Assembly (NCBI GenBank): GCA_029243025.1
Contig: JAQWSU010000045.1
Location: forward strand, 1,077,309 to 1,141,308
Source: Pirellulaceae bacterium
Lineage (GTDB): Bacteria; Planctomycetota; Planctomycetia; Pirellulales; Pirellulaceae
Length of the DNA stretch: 64,000 bases
Direction of reading: 5' to 3'
Shown: in pieces, positions 18,747-28,900 of the stretch
Position numbering within the stretch: position 1 is the first letter of the stretch
Layout of the letters: every line of letters begins with the position of its first letter
Program-made: the position numbers and the translations under genes
Notes under the pieces: model-generated
What the model saw: only the letters and a program-made list of their open reading frames with translations
Told to the model about the DNA's origin: nothing
Database searches by the model: none

Positions 18747-20969
18747 CTATCCAAACAAGGGCAGGGCGGTACCGTCGCTGAGCGGTAACGGGCGATCTTC
18801 TAAATCGTGAATGGTAAAAGTCGGATCGATGCCTAATGCATGAAAGATCGTCGCGTGCAGATCTTCGGGCGTGCACGGATCGTCGAGAGGTTCGATCCCG
18901 TTGGCATCGGAGCTGCCGTAAACCTGCCCTCCCTGGATACCACCGCCAGCAAACCACATCGAATAACACCCGGGAAAGTGATCGCGGCCTGCGGAACCGT
19001 TAATTTTCGGTGTGCGGCCAAATTCACCCAACATGACAACCATGATGTCGTCGAGCCGTCCCCGCTCGTGCAAATCAGCTAACAAGGCACTTGCCGCTCG
19101 ATCGATGGGAGGCAACAAATCCGACTTCAATCGCACAAAATTATTTCCGTGCGTATCCCAGTGATCACCTTGACCGCTGTTCAGATCACCGGAAGAACAA
19201 TAAACGGTGATCAAGGGCACACCCGCTTCTGCAAGACGTCGCGCCTGAAGCACACTTTGACCGCAGACATGGTTTCCGTAAGCTTCACGCAACTTATGTG
19301 GCTCACGCCGCAAATCAAATGCTTCTTGTACCGTTGGCGACATGAGCATATTGATTGCCTGGGTTCGTTTGTGACTAGTATTTGCGAAATCAGACGGGCT
19401 AAAGTAAGTTCCTTCAAGATTCTCCAGAAGCTTGATTCGTGCTCGAAATCGCGATCGGCCAATGCCACCAACAGGTCCTAGATCTACATGCCCCGTTTGT
19501 CGCGACAACCCTTTGAATGGTCGTCCTCGCTTGGGGCGAATGAAAACAGGATCAAACGTATCTCCAAGAAACCCACCAAATTGGCCGTTTAACACTCCGC
19601 GGTCAGATACAGGGTACGGCATGCTGATCGTCTTTGGCAGCGCCGCAGCAATCTTGTCGTTAACCGCTCTCGGTTCCAACTCAGGTTCTGCCGGTGGTTG
19701 TTTGACCTTTCGTTCGAACGCTTCCGGTGGAAGATCACCTTCAATCAGCGAAAGCTTGAGATCTCGGAGGGCCACATCATCGTAAAGAGTTGAGTCAGGA
19801 CCATTTAACATGGCAAGCGTTAGCCAACGCCGATCCGATTCAATGAACAGATCGATTCCATGAGGTAATTCCATTTGAGCGCGCTGTTCACTCACATCGA
19901 CAGGCTTTCCGTCAATCCAGACGCCCGCTTGAATCGCGGCGTGAGCCGGCACACTGGGCGCTCCATTCACGCCAACAAATCCTGTCAATTTCCAATGTCC
20001 CGTTTGATTCGCGAACTGTTTTCGCCGGACGGCGGTCAAGTCGAATGTGATGAACTTGTTAGCGTGGGCTCCGAAGCCGGGCTGCGGCACGTTCGACTCG
20101 CCGGCGCCCGGTAGAAAAAGGTTTCCACCTCTCCCATGGGTATCACTTCCCCAATCACCCGCCGTGCTATCGCCGGCCAGGTACGGACTAAAATCGGCCA
20201 CTGGGCCATCTAACTGCCGTGTTAAGGGACAACGATCCTGTGATGCCAAGGATATCTTCCCAATCAGTTCAACCGTATCGTTGTTGGTATAGCCATCTTG
20301 TCGGTCAAAATTTCCCGTTGAATATCTGCCAGGACCAAGTACGTCGGTACTGAGACTTGTTGATTGGATAATTGGAGCCTTCAGGGGGGGTGAGTCTTCG
20401 TGAGGCGTTGGTACCGTCAATTCCCCATCCTGATCGATTGCGTCGTCGACAATCGAGGCGGCACTGCTGCTTGGATTGTTCGAATAATCACGATCAAGTG
20501 CCTTGGCCACTTGCGAACCAATGCAAGGCCAATCGTTTCGTGAGGGAAGCTGGACAGGTTCGACTCCAAACACCGTCGGAGGATGCCCGGTAAGACTCCA
20601 GTAAGCTGCCTTGCGATGATCAGTCGCCTGATGGTGAACGCTACGCACGAGCGCAAGATGATGCATTTGCTGCGACATCAACGGTAAGTGCTCACAGATG
20701 CGCAGACCGTTAACAGAAGTGGAAATCGAATTGAATTCTCCGCGAATGTCTGACGAAGCTTTCGGTTTCATGTCCCAAGTATCAAGATGGCTCATTCCTC
20801 CCCACGTAAACAACAAAATAACCGATCGTGCCTTGCCACCTTTTGTTTGAGAATGAGCAAAGGCCCGTTGCAGCGCGCTGTTGAGAGGAAGCCCCACAGC
20901 AGATCCAATTCCGAAACGAAGCAGACTGCGTCGCGTTATCTGTGGAAGCTCAAACTGATCAAACATCAT
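18747..20969 (-). CDS. DUF1501 protein with inserted NPCBM-like domain
   Basis: At 740 residues this is much longer than the usual 430-500 for DUF1501. Seen: a Tat-like leader (TRRSLLRFGIGSAVG, about 13-27); the DUF1501 signature 'FTWGGMSHLDTWDMKP' (about 56-71); and an interruption from about 160 to 490. Within this interruption, residues about 295-405 look like an NPCBM (novel putative carbohydrate-binding) domain: 'FGAHANKFITFDL', 'FVGVNGA', 'AGVWIDGKPV', 'LTLAMLNGPDSTLYDDVALRDLKL'. The DUF1501 fold then resumes, ending with 'GEFGRTPKINGSAGRDHFP' (about 645-665). The insertion would tether the enzyme-like fold to glycan. It is the last gene of a four-gene operon (gap to the DUF1080 gene is 55 bases). 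The start was placed at the first ATG after a TTG; AGGACC lies just upstream. Confidence 0.85.
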   Translation of the reverse strand: MMFDQFELPQITRRSLLRFGIGSAVGLPLNSALQRAFAHSQTKGGKARSVILLFTWGGMSHLDTWDMKPKASSDIRGEFNSISTSVNGLRICEHLPLMSQQMHHLALVRSVHHQATDHRKAAYWSLTGHPPTVFGVEPVQLPSRNDWPCIGSQVAKALDRDYSNNPSSSAASIVDDAIDQDGELTVPTPHEDSPPLKAPIIQSTSLSTDVLGPGRYSTGNFDRQDGYTNNDTVELIGKISLASQDRCPLTRQLDGPVADFSPYLAGDSTAGDWGSDTHGRGGNLFLPGAGESNVPQPGFGAHANKFITFDLTAVRRKQFANQTGHWKLTGFVGVNGAPSVPAHAAIQAGVWIDGKPVDVSEQRAQMELPHGIDLFIESDRRWLTLAMLNGPDSTLYDDVALRDLKLSLIEGDLPPEAFERKVKQPPAEPELEPRAVNDKIAAALPKTISMPYPVSDRGVLNGQFGGFLGDTFDPVFIRPKRGRPFKGLSRQTGHVDLGPVGGIGRSRFRARIKLLENLEGTYFSPSDFANTSHKRTQAINMLMSPTVQEAFDLRREPHKLREAYGNHVCGQSVLQARRLAEAGVPLITVYCSSGDLNSGQGDHWDTHGNNFVRLKSDLLPPIDRAASALLADLHERGRLDDIMVVMLGEFGRTPKINGSAGRDHFPGCYSMWFAGGGIQGGQVYGSSDANGIEPLDDPCTPEDLHATIFHALGIDPTFTIHDLEDRPLPLSDGTALPLFG

Positions 20970-21024
20970 CAAGGTCCTAAATCGAGAAGTATTTCATTGG
21001 ATCCTGTCAATCGAATCAGTAAAG

Positions 21025-22143
21025 TTATTCTGCTGCCGTGACACGCACTTCTCGCAGTAAGAAATTCGTTTCGGCTGACTGCTTTGAGTGAATGGAAAAT
21101 CCGACATGGCCAGAAGGGTGAACCACGAATTTATCGATCGCACCGAGGTGATCAGGCTTTTCTTCTTGCATGGAGACGGAGCTTGCTTTGAATCGATTTA
21201 TCTTGAATCCATTGATCCAAACGGTAATCTCCGGATCAGATCCAACACAACGAACCTTGACTAGATTCCAGTAAGCACCGTCCCATTCATTCAGAAACTC
21301 GCTTAGCTTACAGCAGTCCAGTAGCTTGTCTCTGGACAGACCGTCGTAATTCACCCTGCCATCGAATTGAACATGATCATGCGTCGCCGCACCAACACCG
21401 CGTTGCTCACGAGATTCGACTACCAGAAAGGGGCGAGAGGCGCCGGTTGCGGACTTTGGAAAACCCACAATGCCTTCGTCGATGTGGTCGAGACTGAGTG
21501 CAATTCCGTCGCCCACTTCATCGGCGCGAAGGAGAACACTTGCAGAAATACCCCACGATGAACGGTATTCAAAGCAAAGTTCAAAATCGCTAAAGCTCGA
21601 CTGACTCATCAACGTCGCCCCAACACGACTCGACGAATTGACAGCCGCGATCGTCTGATCCACGACTTCCCAAGCCGCCGGCGTTTCTGGGGCTGAGGGA
21701 GTCATCGACCACCCCGTAAGACTATTGCCATCGAAAAGGGACGTTACCGTCGGCTGCTTCGCAGGCAGTTCGACCTTTTCGACGCGATCAATCCAGACAA
21801 TCTGACTACCGCGCAGAGCCGCCTCCTCGAGAAAATTATAGACGGCACCTGCTTTGGAGTAATTCCCGCTGATCCGGATCGGTTTGTCATAGATGACTTT
21901 CCCATCCACCACCGCTTCCGACTTTTGCAAAGCATCCCAGATGTAATACATGTGGGAGAAGTAATAAAGCCGTTGGTTTGTCCTGAAATGAATCAGCTTG
22001 TCACGTCCAACGTAGAGTCGACCTACCTCAGAAAATTCTCTCCCATGAATACCACCGCGCCACACGAGGGGATCGTCGCCCCGCACCTGGATTGAACCAA
22101 GAACGCACTCTAAGACTGTGGCCACAAGGAGGTAACGTATCAT
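21025..22143 (-). CDS. DUF1080 (3-keto-disaccharide hydrolase-like) secreted protein
   Basis: This 372-residue protein has a signal peptide (about 1-22). It then has an unusual N-terminal extension (about 23-130, 'RLYVGRDKLIHFRT', 'VDGKVIYDKPIRISGNYSKAGAV') not typical of single-domain DUF1080 proteins. A DUF1080 domain follows (about 137-370), opening with 'SLFDGNSLTGWSM' and containing 'FSDFELCFEYR'. DUF1080 (Pfam 3keto-disac_hyd) has a concanavalin-like fold; characterised members hydrolyse 3-keto-glycosides, others probably bind sugars. The extension looks like a small beta domain acting on promoter-like 'resilience to hydrolysis' sites only by guess, so no function is assigned. It is the third gene of the operon, 12 bases after the DUF1552 gene. 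Confidence 0.8.
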   Translation of the reverse strand: MIRYLLVATVLECVLGSIQVRGDDPLVWRGGIHGREFSEVGRLYVGRDKLIHFRTNQRLYYFSHMYYIWDALQKSEAVVDGKVIYDKPIRISGNYSKAGAVYNFLEEAALRGSQIVWIDRVEKVELPAKQPTVTSLFDGNSLTGWSMTPSAPETPAAWEVVDQTIAAVNSSSRVGATLMSQSSFSDFELCFEYRSSWGISASVLLRADEVGDGIALSLDHIDEGIVGFPKSATGASRPFLVVESREQRGVGAATHDHVQFDGRVNYDGLSRDKLLDCCKLSEFLNEWDGAYWNLVKVRCVGSDPEITVWINGFKINRFKASSVSMQEEKPDHLGAIDKFVVHPSGHVGFSIHSKQSAETNFLLREVRVTAAE

Positions 22144-22155
22144 CTTGGCACTCGG

Positions 22156-23562
22156 TTAAATGAGAACTTCACTGAGGGGACCTTCCTGGATACCTTGCTC
22201 CAATCCGGGAATCTTCAATCCAAAGTGATCCACCGGGCGCCCCGACGCGTACAGCAACGTATTGTGAATCGTATTGACCGTACGGTGGCCTCGGCGATCG
22301 ACATCCGCATAGGTAAGACATCGCCCCCCCAACTTGATCCGAGGATGACCACCGAGAATGACGTAAGGCCATTCCACACACTTCGTATGATGTTCGTTGG
22401 CAGCATCGCTCAAATAAACGATCAGCGTGTTATCAAGCATCGTCCCAGATCCCTCTGGGATAGTTTCCAGCATTTTTAGTGTTCGTGCGATCAGATCAAA
22501 GTGAAATGTTCGTATCGTTTGTGAAGCTTCGATTGCGACAGTTTCTTGGTTGTAAAGCGCATGACCGATTGAGTGTTTTTCCAGTCCAACGCCCAATTTA
22601 TCAAACACAATCGAAAAATCCTGATGGCCAACTCCTGAGGCGATAGTGGCAACATTGGTCAGACCACTGACCAGAGCAGAAGTCGCCATTTCAAAATGAC
22701 ACTCGAGTCGATCAACCGGATTACTCGAAAGATATTTATCCGTCAGTGGTGCCACTCGACCCTTGACCGCCAGATCCAGATCCGCGATGGCGGAATGCCG
22801 ATGCCCGATTTGCTCATAGGCCGCGAGATAGCGGTCCAACTTCTCCTTCTCCACCGCGCCCAAGCGGTTTTGAACCGTTCGAATATCATCTTTCACATAA
22901 TCCAATAAACTGGTTTTTACTCCCAGGTTTTTTTGATCGCCGATCGCCGCAAACATGCGTTTATAGGCGGTCACCGGATTACAAATCGTCGCGATTGGAC
23001 TGTTGGCACCCGAAGCCGAACTGTTGAACACGATATCCAGGTTTGCCCGTTGCGAAATCCCCAACACAATATTCTTAAACAGCGTCGCGTTCTGGCGTCC
23101 TAATTCATAATCGACAGTTGGACCCAGAATGTGTTTGCCTTCCCGTGTGTTGAAACACCCCAAAGCTCCAAAATAGGTCGAGTGTCCACCACCACAAATA
23201 CGGCCAGAGATTCCTTGTAAGATCAACATGCGGTTTACATAATCGGCCACCGGCTGCAGTGATACGGGGAGATGGCTGGGATCGATCTGCTCCTCGACGG
23301 TCTGTTTCCTCTCACCGATGGGCGTGAGCGTCAGGTTGGTCGGGTGCACCTGATTGGGCGGGCAACCGTTGCCCTCCAACACGAACAAAAAGCGAGTGGG
23401 TTGTCCGTGACCCTCAACCTCGGCATGAAGCCTCCCGATCAACGGATTCAGCAGCACCGATCCGGCAGCTGAGAGACTGACCCCACGTAGAAACTCTTTG
23501 CGGGTAAGAAACCCGGGACAACCGGCCTCGCCGTTTTGCTGTTGAAAAGGTTTTTCTTTCAT
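22156..23562 (-). CDS. DUF1552 exported protein
   Basis: This is a 468-residue DUF1552 family protein, distantly related to DUF1501. Seen: a leader with a Tat-like core and hydrophobic stretch (LTRKEFLRGVSLSAAGSVLL, about 20-39); the family start 'RFLFVLEGNGCPPNQ'; 'GHSTYFGALGCF'; and the C-terminal 'TLIVYLSDAANEHHTKCVEWPYVILGG'. DUF1552 genes in planctomycetes nearly always follow a DUF1592/DUF1588 cytochrome gene, exactly as here (12-base gap). The biochemical role is unknown; the pairing suggests a redox or hydrolytic step outside the cytoplasm that depends on the haem protein. Confidence 0.85.
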   Translation of the reverse strand: MKEKPFQQQNGEAGCPGFLTRKEFLRGVSLSAAGSVLLNPLIGRLHAEVEGHGQPTRFLFVLEGNGCPPNQVHPTNLTLTPIGERKQTVEEQIDPSHLPVSLQPVADYVNRMLILQGISGRICGGGHSTYFGALGCFNTREGKHILGPTVDYELGRQNATLFKNIVLGISQRANLDIVFNSSASGANSPIATICNPVTAYKRMFAAIGDQKNLGVKTSLLDYVKDDIRTVQNRLGAVEKEKLDRYLAAYEQIGHRHSAIADLDLAVKGRVAPLTDKYLSSNPVDRLECHFEMATSALVSGLTNVATIASGVGHQDFSIVFDKLGVGLEKHSIGHALYNQETVAIEASQTIRTFHFDLIARTLKMLETIPEGSGTMLDNTLIVYLSDAANEHHTKCVEWPYVILGGHPRIKLGGRCLTYADVDRRGHRTVNTIHNTLLYASGRPVDHFGLKIPGLEQGIQEGPLSEVLI

Positions 23563-23574
23563 AGCCTTGACTCA

Positions 23575-25578
23575 TTACTGGGAAGGTAAACCCTGACGCT
23601 GTATAAACGAATCTGAAACCAGCAATTCTAACAGGGACTCTTTCAGACTGCCCTCGTGTTGGTGATAGGCGACTTCCATATCTCTTAATGTTTGGGCATC
23701 ACTTAAGGTTTCATTGCGTCCGCAGAAGAAGCGGAAAGTATGTCGCAAGAACACCTGATGCACACGTTTCGAATCGGCCAAGCGCTGCAACAATTCGATC
23801 GGATCTTTGACCACTTCGCCATTCAAAACACCTGTCGTGTTCACGGGTTGGTCAAGTTCTTGCGTTCGATGCCGGCCCCACAAATCAAATTGTTCGAAAG
23901 GCAATCCCAACGGATCCATTCGTTGATGGCATCCCCAACAGTCATCCTGCCGTACGACCTGCATTTTGCCCCTAAGAGTCAATGTGGGATCTTCGGGAAA
24001 TCTCGCGTCAACTTCGACCGGCGTATCGGGAATCACCCCCCCCAGAAGCTTCGTCTGGATCCAGCGCCCACGTTGAATGGCGTGATTTTTGGTGTTATCC
24101 GAGAATGCAATCAACCAAGCCGGATGACAGAGGATACCGGCTCGTTCCTGCGAAAAGTCTCGCCAGCCGGGATCTTTCCCCAAATCTTCTTTCGCGAGAT
24201 TGTAACAAGTGTGGTAGAAGAGATGCCCGTTCGTTTCATCTTGAAACCACTTCGGCGCAAAATTCGTATTGAAGGCGCCCCTCACATTGTATTCACTCGA
24301 TGTTAGCAATTGCTTCAGAACGTCGCGGTCCTGTTCGACAATTCGAGCAACAAATTTTTCGACATCCTCCATCATCCAACCGGGGCGGTAGCGGCGATGA
24401 TGCTTGTCCTTAAAGACAAAGGCAGCATTCCCGTACTCAAAATACTCTTCCATGAAACGCAGAACCCGTTGATGCGCCGCATTTGTTTGCAAAAACGGCC
24501 AAATCACGTCCTTCAACTCAGCCTTGGATTTTCTTTCATAACCTTCCGATGCTCGCACAAGATCTGGAGTCGGACCTGTACGATTAAGGGCAAATCCGAC
24601 GGCACAAGCGTACTGCAGTGGTGTCAAACCTGCTCGATCGCCTGAGGCAGAAGGCTCGCCACCGATTTCAAACCGAAACAACGACTCGGGTCGTAGGTAG
24701 GTGGCCGCAATCATCGCCTGATTGGCCCGCTCGATACTGGCTATTTTTACCAACTTTTTCTGAAGATCCAACAGCGACTTTTTTTCCGTAGCGGTCGCAT
24801 CTCGGTGATATAGTTTTTGAAAATGCTCGTCGAGAATTTGACTCCACTGAGCATCGCCAGCTGGCAATATCCGATAATCCCGCAAGCTACCCGAGGCAAG
24901 CTGTGCCTCAGCGAGTTCTTCTGCAAGGCCGATGAGTAGCTCCGTCTCTGTCAAACCAAAGTCATGGATGTGGGCGTAATCCTTTGCGGTGTGAGCTGGA
25001 CCTTTGTACGGAAAAGCCGGATGCTTCAGCCCTTTCTGTGGAACCGGAAAAGTCGCGACCGGAATGAACTTGATAACATCTCGCCCCACAATACGATTTA
25101 CTCGAGCCGAAAACGTCTCTGGACTATATCTCCAAATACGAGCTGCCGCCGCCGGCTGCGACTTGGTCAGCCGAGTTTTAAAGAGACTGTCATGGTCAAC
25201 ATAGTTCCCGTAGCCAGGAAGTAACTTTTTGTCGATCGCAACGGCTCCGCTTGCCTGGATCAGTCCGTCCAGCGAGCCCAGCATCTTGGCGCGCTCAGCA
25301 ATAGTTGGCCGATCCGCGTCAGCGGGTGGCATCTGCTCCAGGTTGATCTGATCATAAACAGACAACAACAGTTGACGGTCCAGTCGGCTGGGATCCCGCA
25401 ACAACGACTGCAGGTTAATCTCCCCATTTTGCTCCTGATCATTATGACAGTCGATGCAAAACGTTTGCATAAAAAGCTGCGGAGAGTCTGCCGAAGCGGG
25501 TGTTTCCTGGGCCGTTGCGCCCATCGAAAACAACATCACACTGGAAGCGATTACCGTGCTGAAGGTCACTTTCATCAT
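23575..25578 (-). CDS. DUF1592/DUF1588/DUF1585 haem-binding protein
   Basis: This 667-residue exported protein is the first gene of the operon. Order seen: a signal peptide (about 1-24); a PSCyt1-like region with a CIDCH haem motif (about residue 42, 'FCIDCHNDQEQNGE'); a central helical DUF1592-type part ('ATYLRPESLFRFE', 'PLQYACAVGFALNRT'); a DUF1588 part with a second CxxCH (CWGCH, about 544, 'QDDCWGCHQRMDPLGLPFEQFD'); and a C-terminal DUF1585 part ('HTFRFFCGRNETLSDAQTL'). In this planctomycete family the CxxCH motifs are expected to bind haem c covalently. The start was moved to the ATG at 25578, since the in-frame ATG at 25593 has no ribosome-binding site and would weaken the signal peptide. 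Confidence 0.85.
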   Translation of the reverse strand: MMKVTFSTVIASSVMLFSMGATAQETPASADSPQLFMQTFCIDCHNDQEQNGEINLQSLLRDPSRLDRQLLLSVYDQINLEQMPPADADRPTIAERAKMLGSLDGLIQASGAVAIDKKLLPGYGNYVDHDSLFKTRLTKSQPAAAARIWRYSPETFSARVNRIVGRDVIKFIPVATFPVPQKGLKHPAFPYKGPAHTAKDYAHIHDFGLTETELLIGLAEELAEAQLASGSLRDYRILPAGDAQWSQILDEHFQKLYHRDATATEKKSLLDLQKKLVKIASIERANQAMIAATYLRPESLFRFEIGGEPSASGDRAGLTPLQYACAVGFALNRTGPTPDLVRASEGYERKSKAELKDVIWPFLQTNAAHQRVLRFMEEYFEYGNAAFVFKDKHHRRYRPGWMMEDVEKFVARIVEQDRDVLKQLLTSSEYNVRGAFNTNFAPKWFQDETNGHLFYHTCYNLAKEDLGKDPGWRDFSQERAGILCHPAWLIAFSDNTKNHAIQRGRWIQTKLLGGVIPDTPVEVDARFPEDPTLTLRGKMQVVRQDDCWGCHQRMDPLGLPFEQFDLWGRHRTQELDQPVNTTGVLNGEVVKDPIELLQRLADSKRVHQVFLRHTFRFFCGRNETLSDAQTLRDMEVAYHQHEGSLKESLLELLVSDSFIQRQGLPSQ

Positions 25579-25903
25579 CGAGTACGGTTCCATTTGGCTA
25601 CAAGTTGCTTAATCAGCCAGCAATTGCTGCACACCATCTTAACTGAAATCGATACCGAATAGAAATTCTAATGATTGAGACAAATACGAGAAAACTCAAC
25701 GAAATCGAGGCAGATCGTTCGATTGATAGAACACGAGCAACTTAGAACTTCTCGTATGCTGCCACTGCGGGGCAATACGCCCAGACAGCGTTTAACGCCG
25801 ATCGTCGGTCGGTCGATTTCGCCTGCAAGGCAAAATCCCAGTGACGATCCGTCTTTCAACGTGTGAGCGGCCGTCATTCTGCGAAGAAGCCGAGTCAACG
25901 AAT

Positions 25904-28900
25904 TCAGATTTTCTTCTTCGGCGATGAATCGAGCGGAAGAAGAGACAGCTTCGATGACGCGACAGGCTCAACCGCGCGTTGACTCGACTGACGTGCTTCC
26001 CGAAATAAGCTGTCGTTCTTGGAAACATCGTCCAGCTGATCTACCGTGCGATTGTTCGACTCTTGTTGAAGTTGTCGAACAGCTTCGTCCCTTAGTTTTC
26101 CCTCGTCCAGACTTCCACTCGACTGATCACTGCGACTTGTGAGTGCAGACGCAAGTCGATCGATCACGCCATCAAATTTGGCAGCGATCTGGGGTAATCC
26201 AAAATCAGGAACGGCAGTTGACGATTCCGCAACCATCGCTGCGATAGGTCGAGCAGCCTGCTGGTACGCGCCCTCCTGAAATGCCTTGACGAGATCTCCG
26301 GAGCTGAATTCTTGATCTCCGTTCCAATCGCCGCTGGCCCAGGTCGAATTGGCCGCAATTCCATCTTCGTACTCACCCGCTTGAAATACGGCTACCAGAT
26401 CTGCTGAATCGAATTTTCCATCGAGTGTTGCGTCACCATATGGCACCTGCAAAACTTTTCGCACCAAATGATCGTAGTCTTGCGTGTCGATGACTCCATT
26501 CCCATCGACATTGAAGGCCGGATCTGTCGAACCCGTAAAAATCGCGGTAACTAACATCGCGATGTCAGCATCATCGACCGCTTCGTCCAGATTAAAGTCA
26601 CCGGGCTTTGAAGGCCTCGGCGCGGGTGAATAGAGAATGCTCAATTTTGGGCGTTGACTAACCGTTGAATGCTCACGGGAATAGAGATCGACTCCGTCCG
26701 TTGCGCGTTGTGGATTCGCGATCACAACCCCATGATTGCTAGCCGCTGGATTGGCGAGCCATGACTGAACCATCGCCAGCCCAGATGGGTTCATATCGAT
26801 GACAACCGTCCCATTTGAGCCATTCAAGGTACCGACCTGCGATCCGCGATCGGACGCACCACGTGCGCCACCGACTTGCCATGACTGACCGGTGGTGGAA
26901 TTATTCCAGGTTACTTGGGACTCATTCCAATCTTTCCGCATCTGATAGACGCTATATTCATCACCGGGATTGGACACGTCCAGGCTGATGAAGGCTCCCA
27001 CGACAACGGCATCTGCCGGAACACTCAAATCATCCCAACGAAGAAGAATGGAAAGTTCGGTTCCACCGTCTTCACCGTCAACCTCTAAGTCACGATCTGT
27101 CAATCCGTTATTGCTATCTGGATCACCTTCGCGAATTTCTGCGTCGCTAGCTCCACGGTAACCGTTGGCACCCTGTTGAAACGCGGCGACTTGCGCACCA
27201 AAAACAACGGATTCCAACGTCGCTTCACCTTCGAGTCCGTCACCGTTGACTGCAGCAACTCGATATCGATTGGGAGCCGATGATGAAAACTGTAGATCGC
27301 CGGTAAATCGAGTGACGACTGACGTACCCACCACCTGCCCATCACGATAGATTCGATAGTGATCGATACCACTTTCATCATCACTTGATGCGGTCCAGGC
27401 TAACGCGACAGTAGACGAATTTTCGACCCGACCCACCAGATCGGTCGGTTGTGTTGGCGGTGTCGTATCCTCATATGCATTTTCGCGGCCCGGTGTTCCA
27501 CCGCTAGTAGATACGCCCCAACTCGCAACATCGTTCCCATAGGCCGACCCATCAAATCGACTCAAGGAAGGTCCAAGCCCATCGGGTTGCAAGGCCCAGG
27601 GCAGCTGATCGTTGTACTTCACCGCATCCACGATTCCGTAAGCACCCAAAGGCAGATCCTCGATAGGCATTTCGAGAAAAATCTTTTCGCCATCATTGTT
27701 CAAATTGCCATGGATCTCTGCCGAATAGGTCCAGATTGGCACGGACGCATCAATTCGATGACGAAGGCGGAACGCCGCTTCATCCGCCGTCGGATCACCC
27801 GCCTCGGATTGCTGCAACAAAACGCCGAAGCCACCCGCCGCGAGCTGCGCTTCTGAAGAAAATTCGAAGTCAATCGCACCGCGAACTCGCCAGGAACGTC
27901 CCAGTCCCTTGCCGAGTTGCAAGGGAGTCTCGGAGGTATTCCATAGTTCGATAAATTCTGATTCATCCGAGACAGGATGGTACATGACTTCATTGATTAC
28001 GACTGGTCCCACGATCGGCTCATCATTGGCTGCACCGGCAGTGGGTGACTGCAGTCGAACAAAGTCCGTCGCCGAGGTCGACTTCACATATCGTCCTAGC
28101 GACACTCCCACCTCGGCACTCGCATACGCCTGATCTTCTCGATAGCCGAGCAAACGGCCCTGCTGATCGCCACCGCTCAAATAAATCTGACCACCAAAGC
28201 GACTTAGTCCAAACGGTTCCAGCGCGCCAGGATCGGTGCTTCCGTTGCCAAACTGCGTCGCCTCATCGACCACCAGATACCCCCTTGCTGGCACCGTTGT
28301 TCCCGCCAGGAATTGATATTTCCGCAGTTGTTCTGCCGAATCAGCGAGGTACCAGTGACCAATATCGATCGACTGTCCCGTCGCATTGTGCAGTTCTAAC
28401 CAGCCGCTCCCATTACTCGTTGCCAACAACTCATGAATGACGAGTCCCGCAGCATCCACACCCGTATCTGCGTCACCAGGCGATCCCCCTATCAAACGAC
28501 TTGTTCGCCAAGCAGCGGCATCATCAAGTTCTGTGCTCGTGTCACTTGGATTGCGAATGGTCAAAGAATATCCCTCGCCATCGACAAGTCCGAACCAGTC
28601 ATCTTGATAATCGAATTCGAATAGCGTTTCGCCTAATACGTCCACCGCTTGCACGATTTCACCGCCGTTATTGAGCGATCCTGCGTACTCGCCGGCAATC
28701 GTAATCGAATCGAGAACATCCGCATAGCGTATCGAAAACGCTTCCATGTTGCTGACAACAACAACCCGTTGGCTGGGAGTCAGGCGATTTGTGGGACTGT
28801 CGGAAAACTGGAATTCCACACCATCGACCAACTGGACACCCTCCAGATTGATCGTCGCATCCCCGACGTTCACGAACTCGATAAACTCAAAATCATCGTT

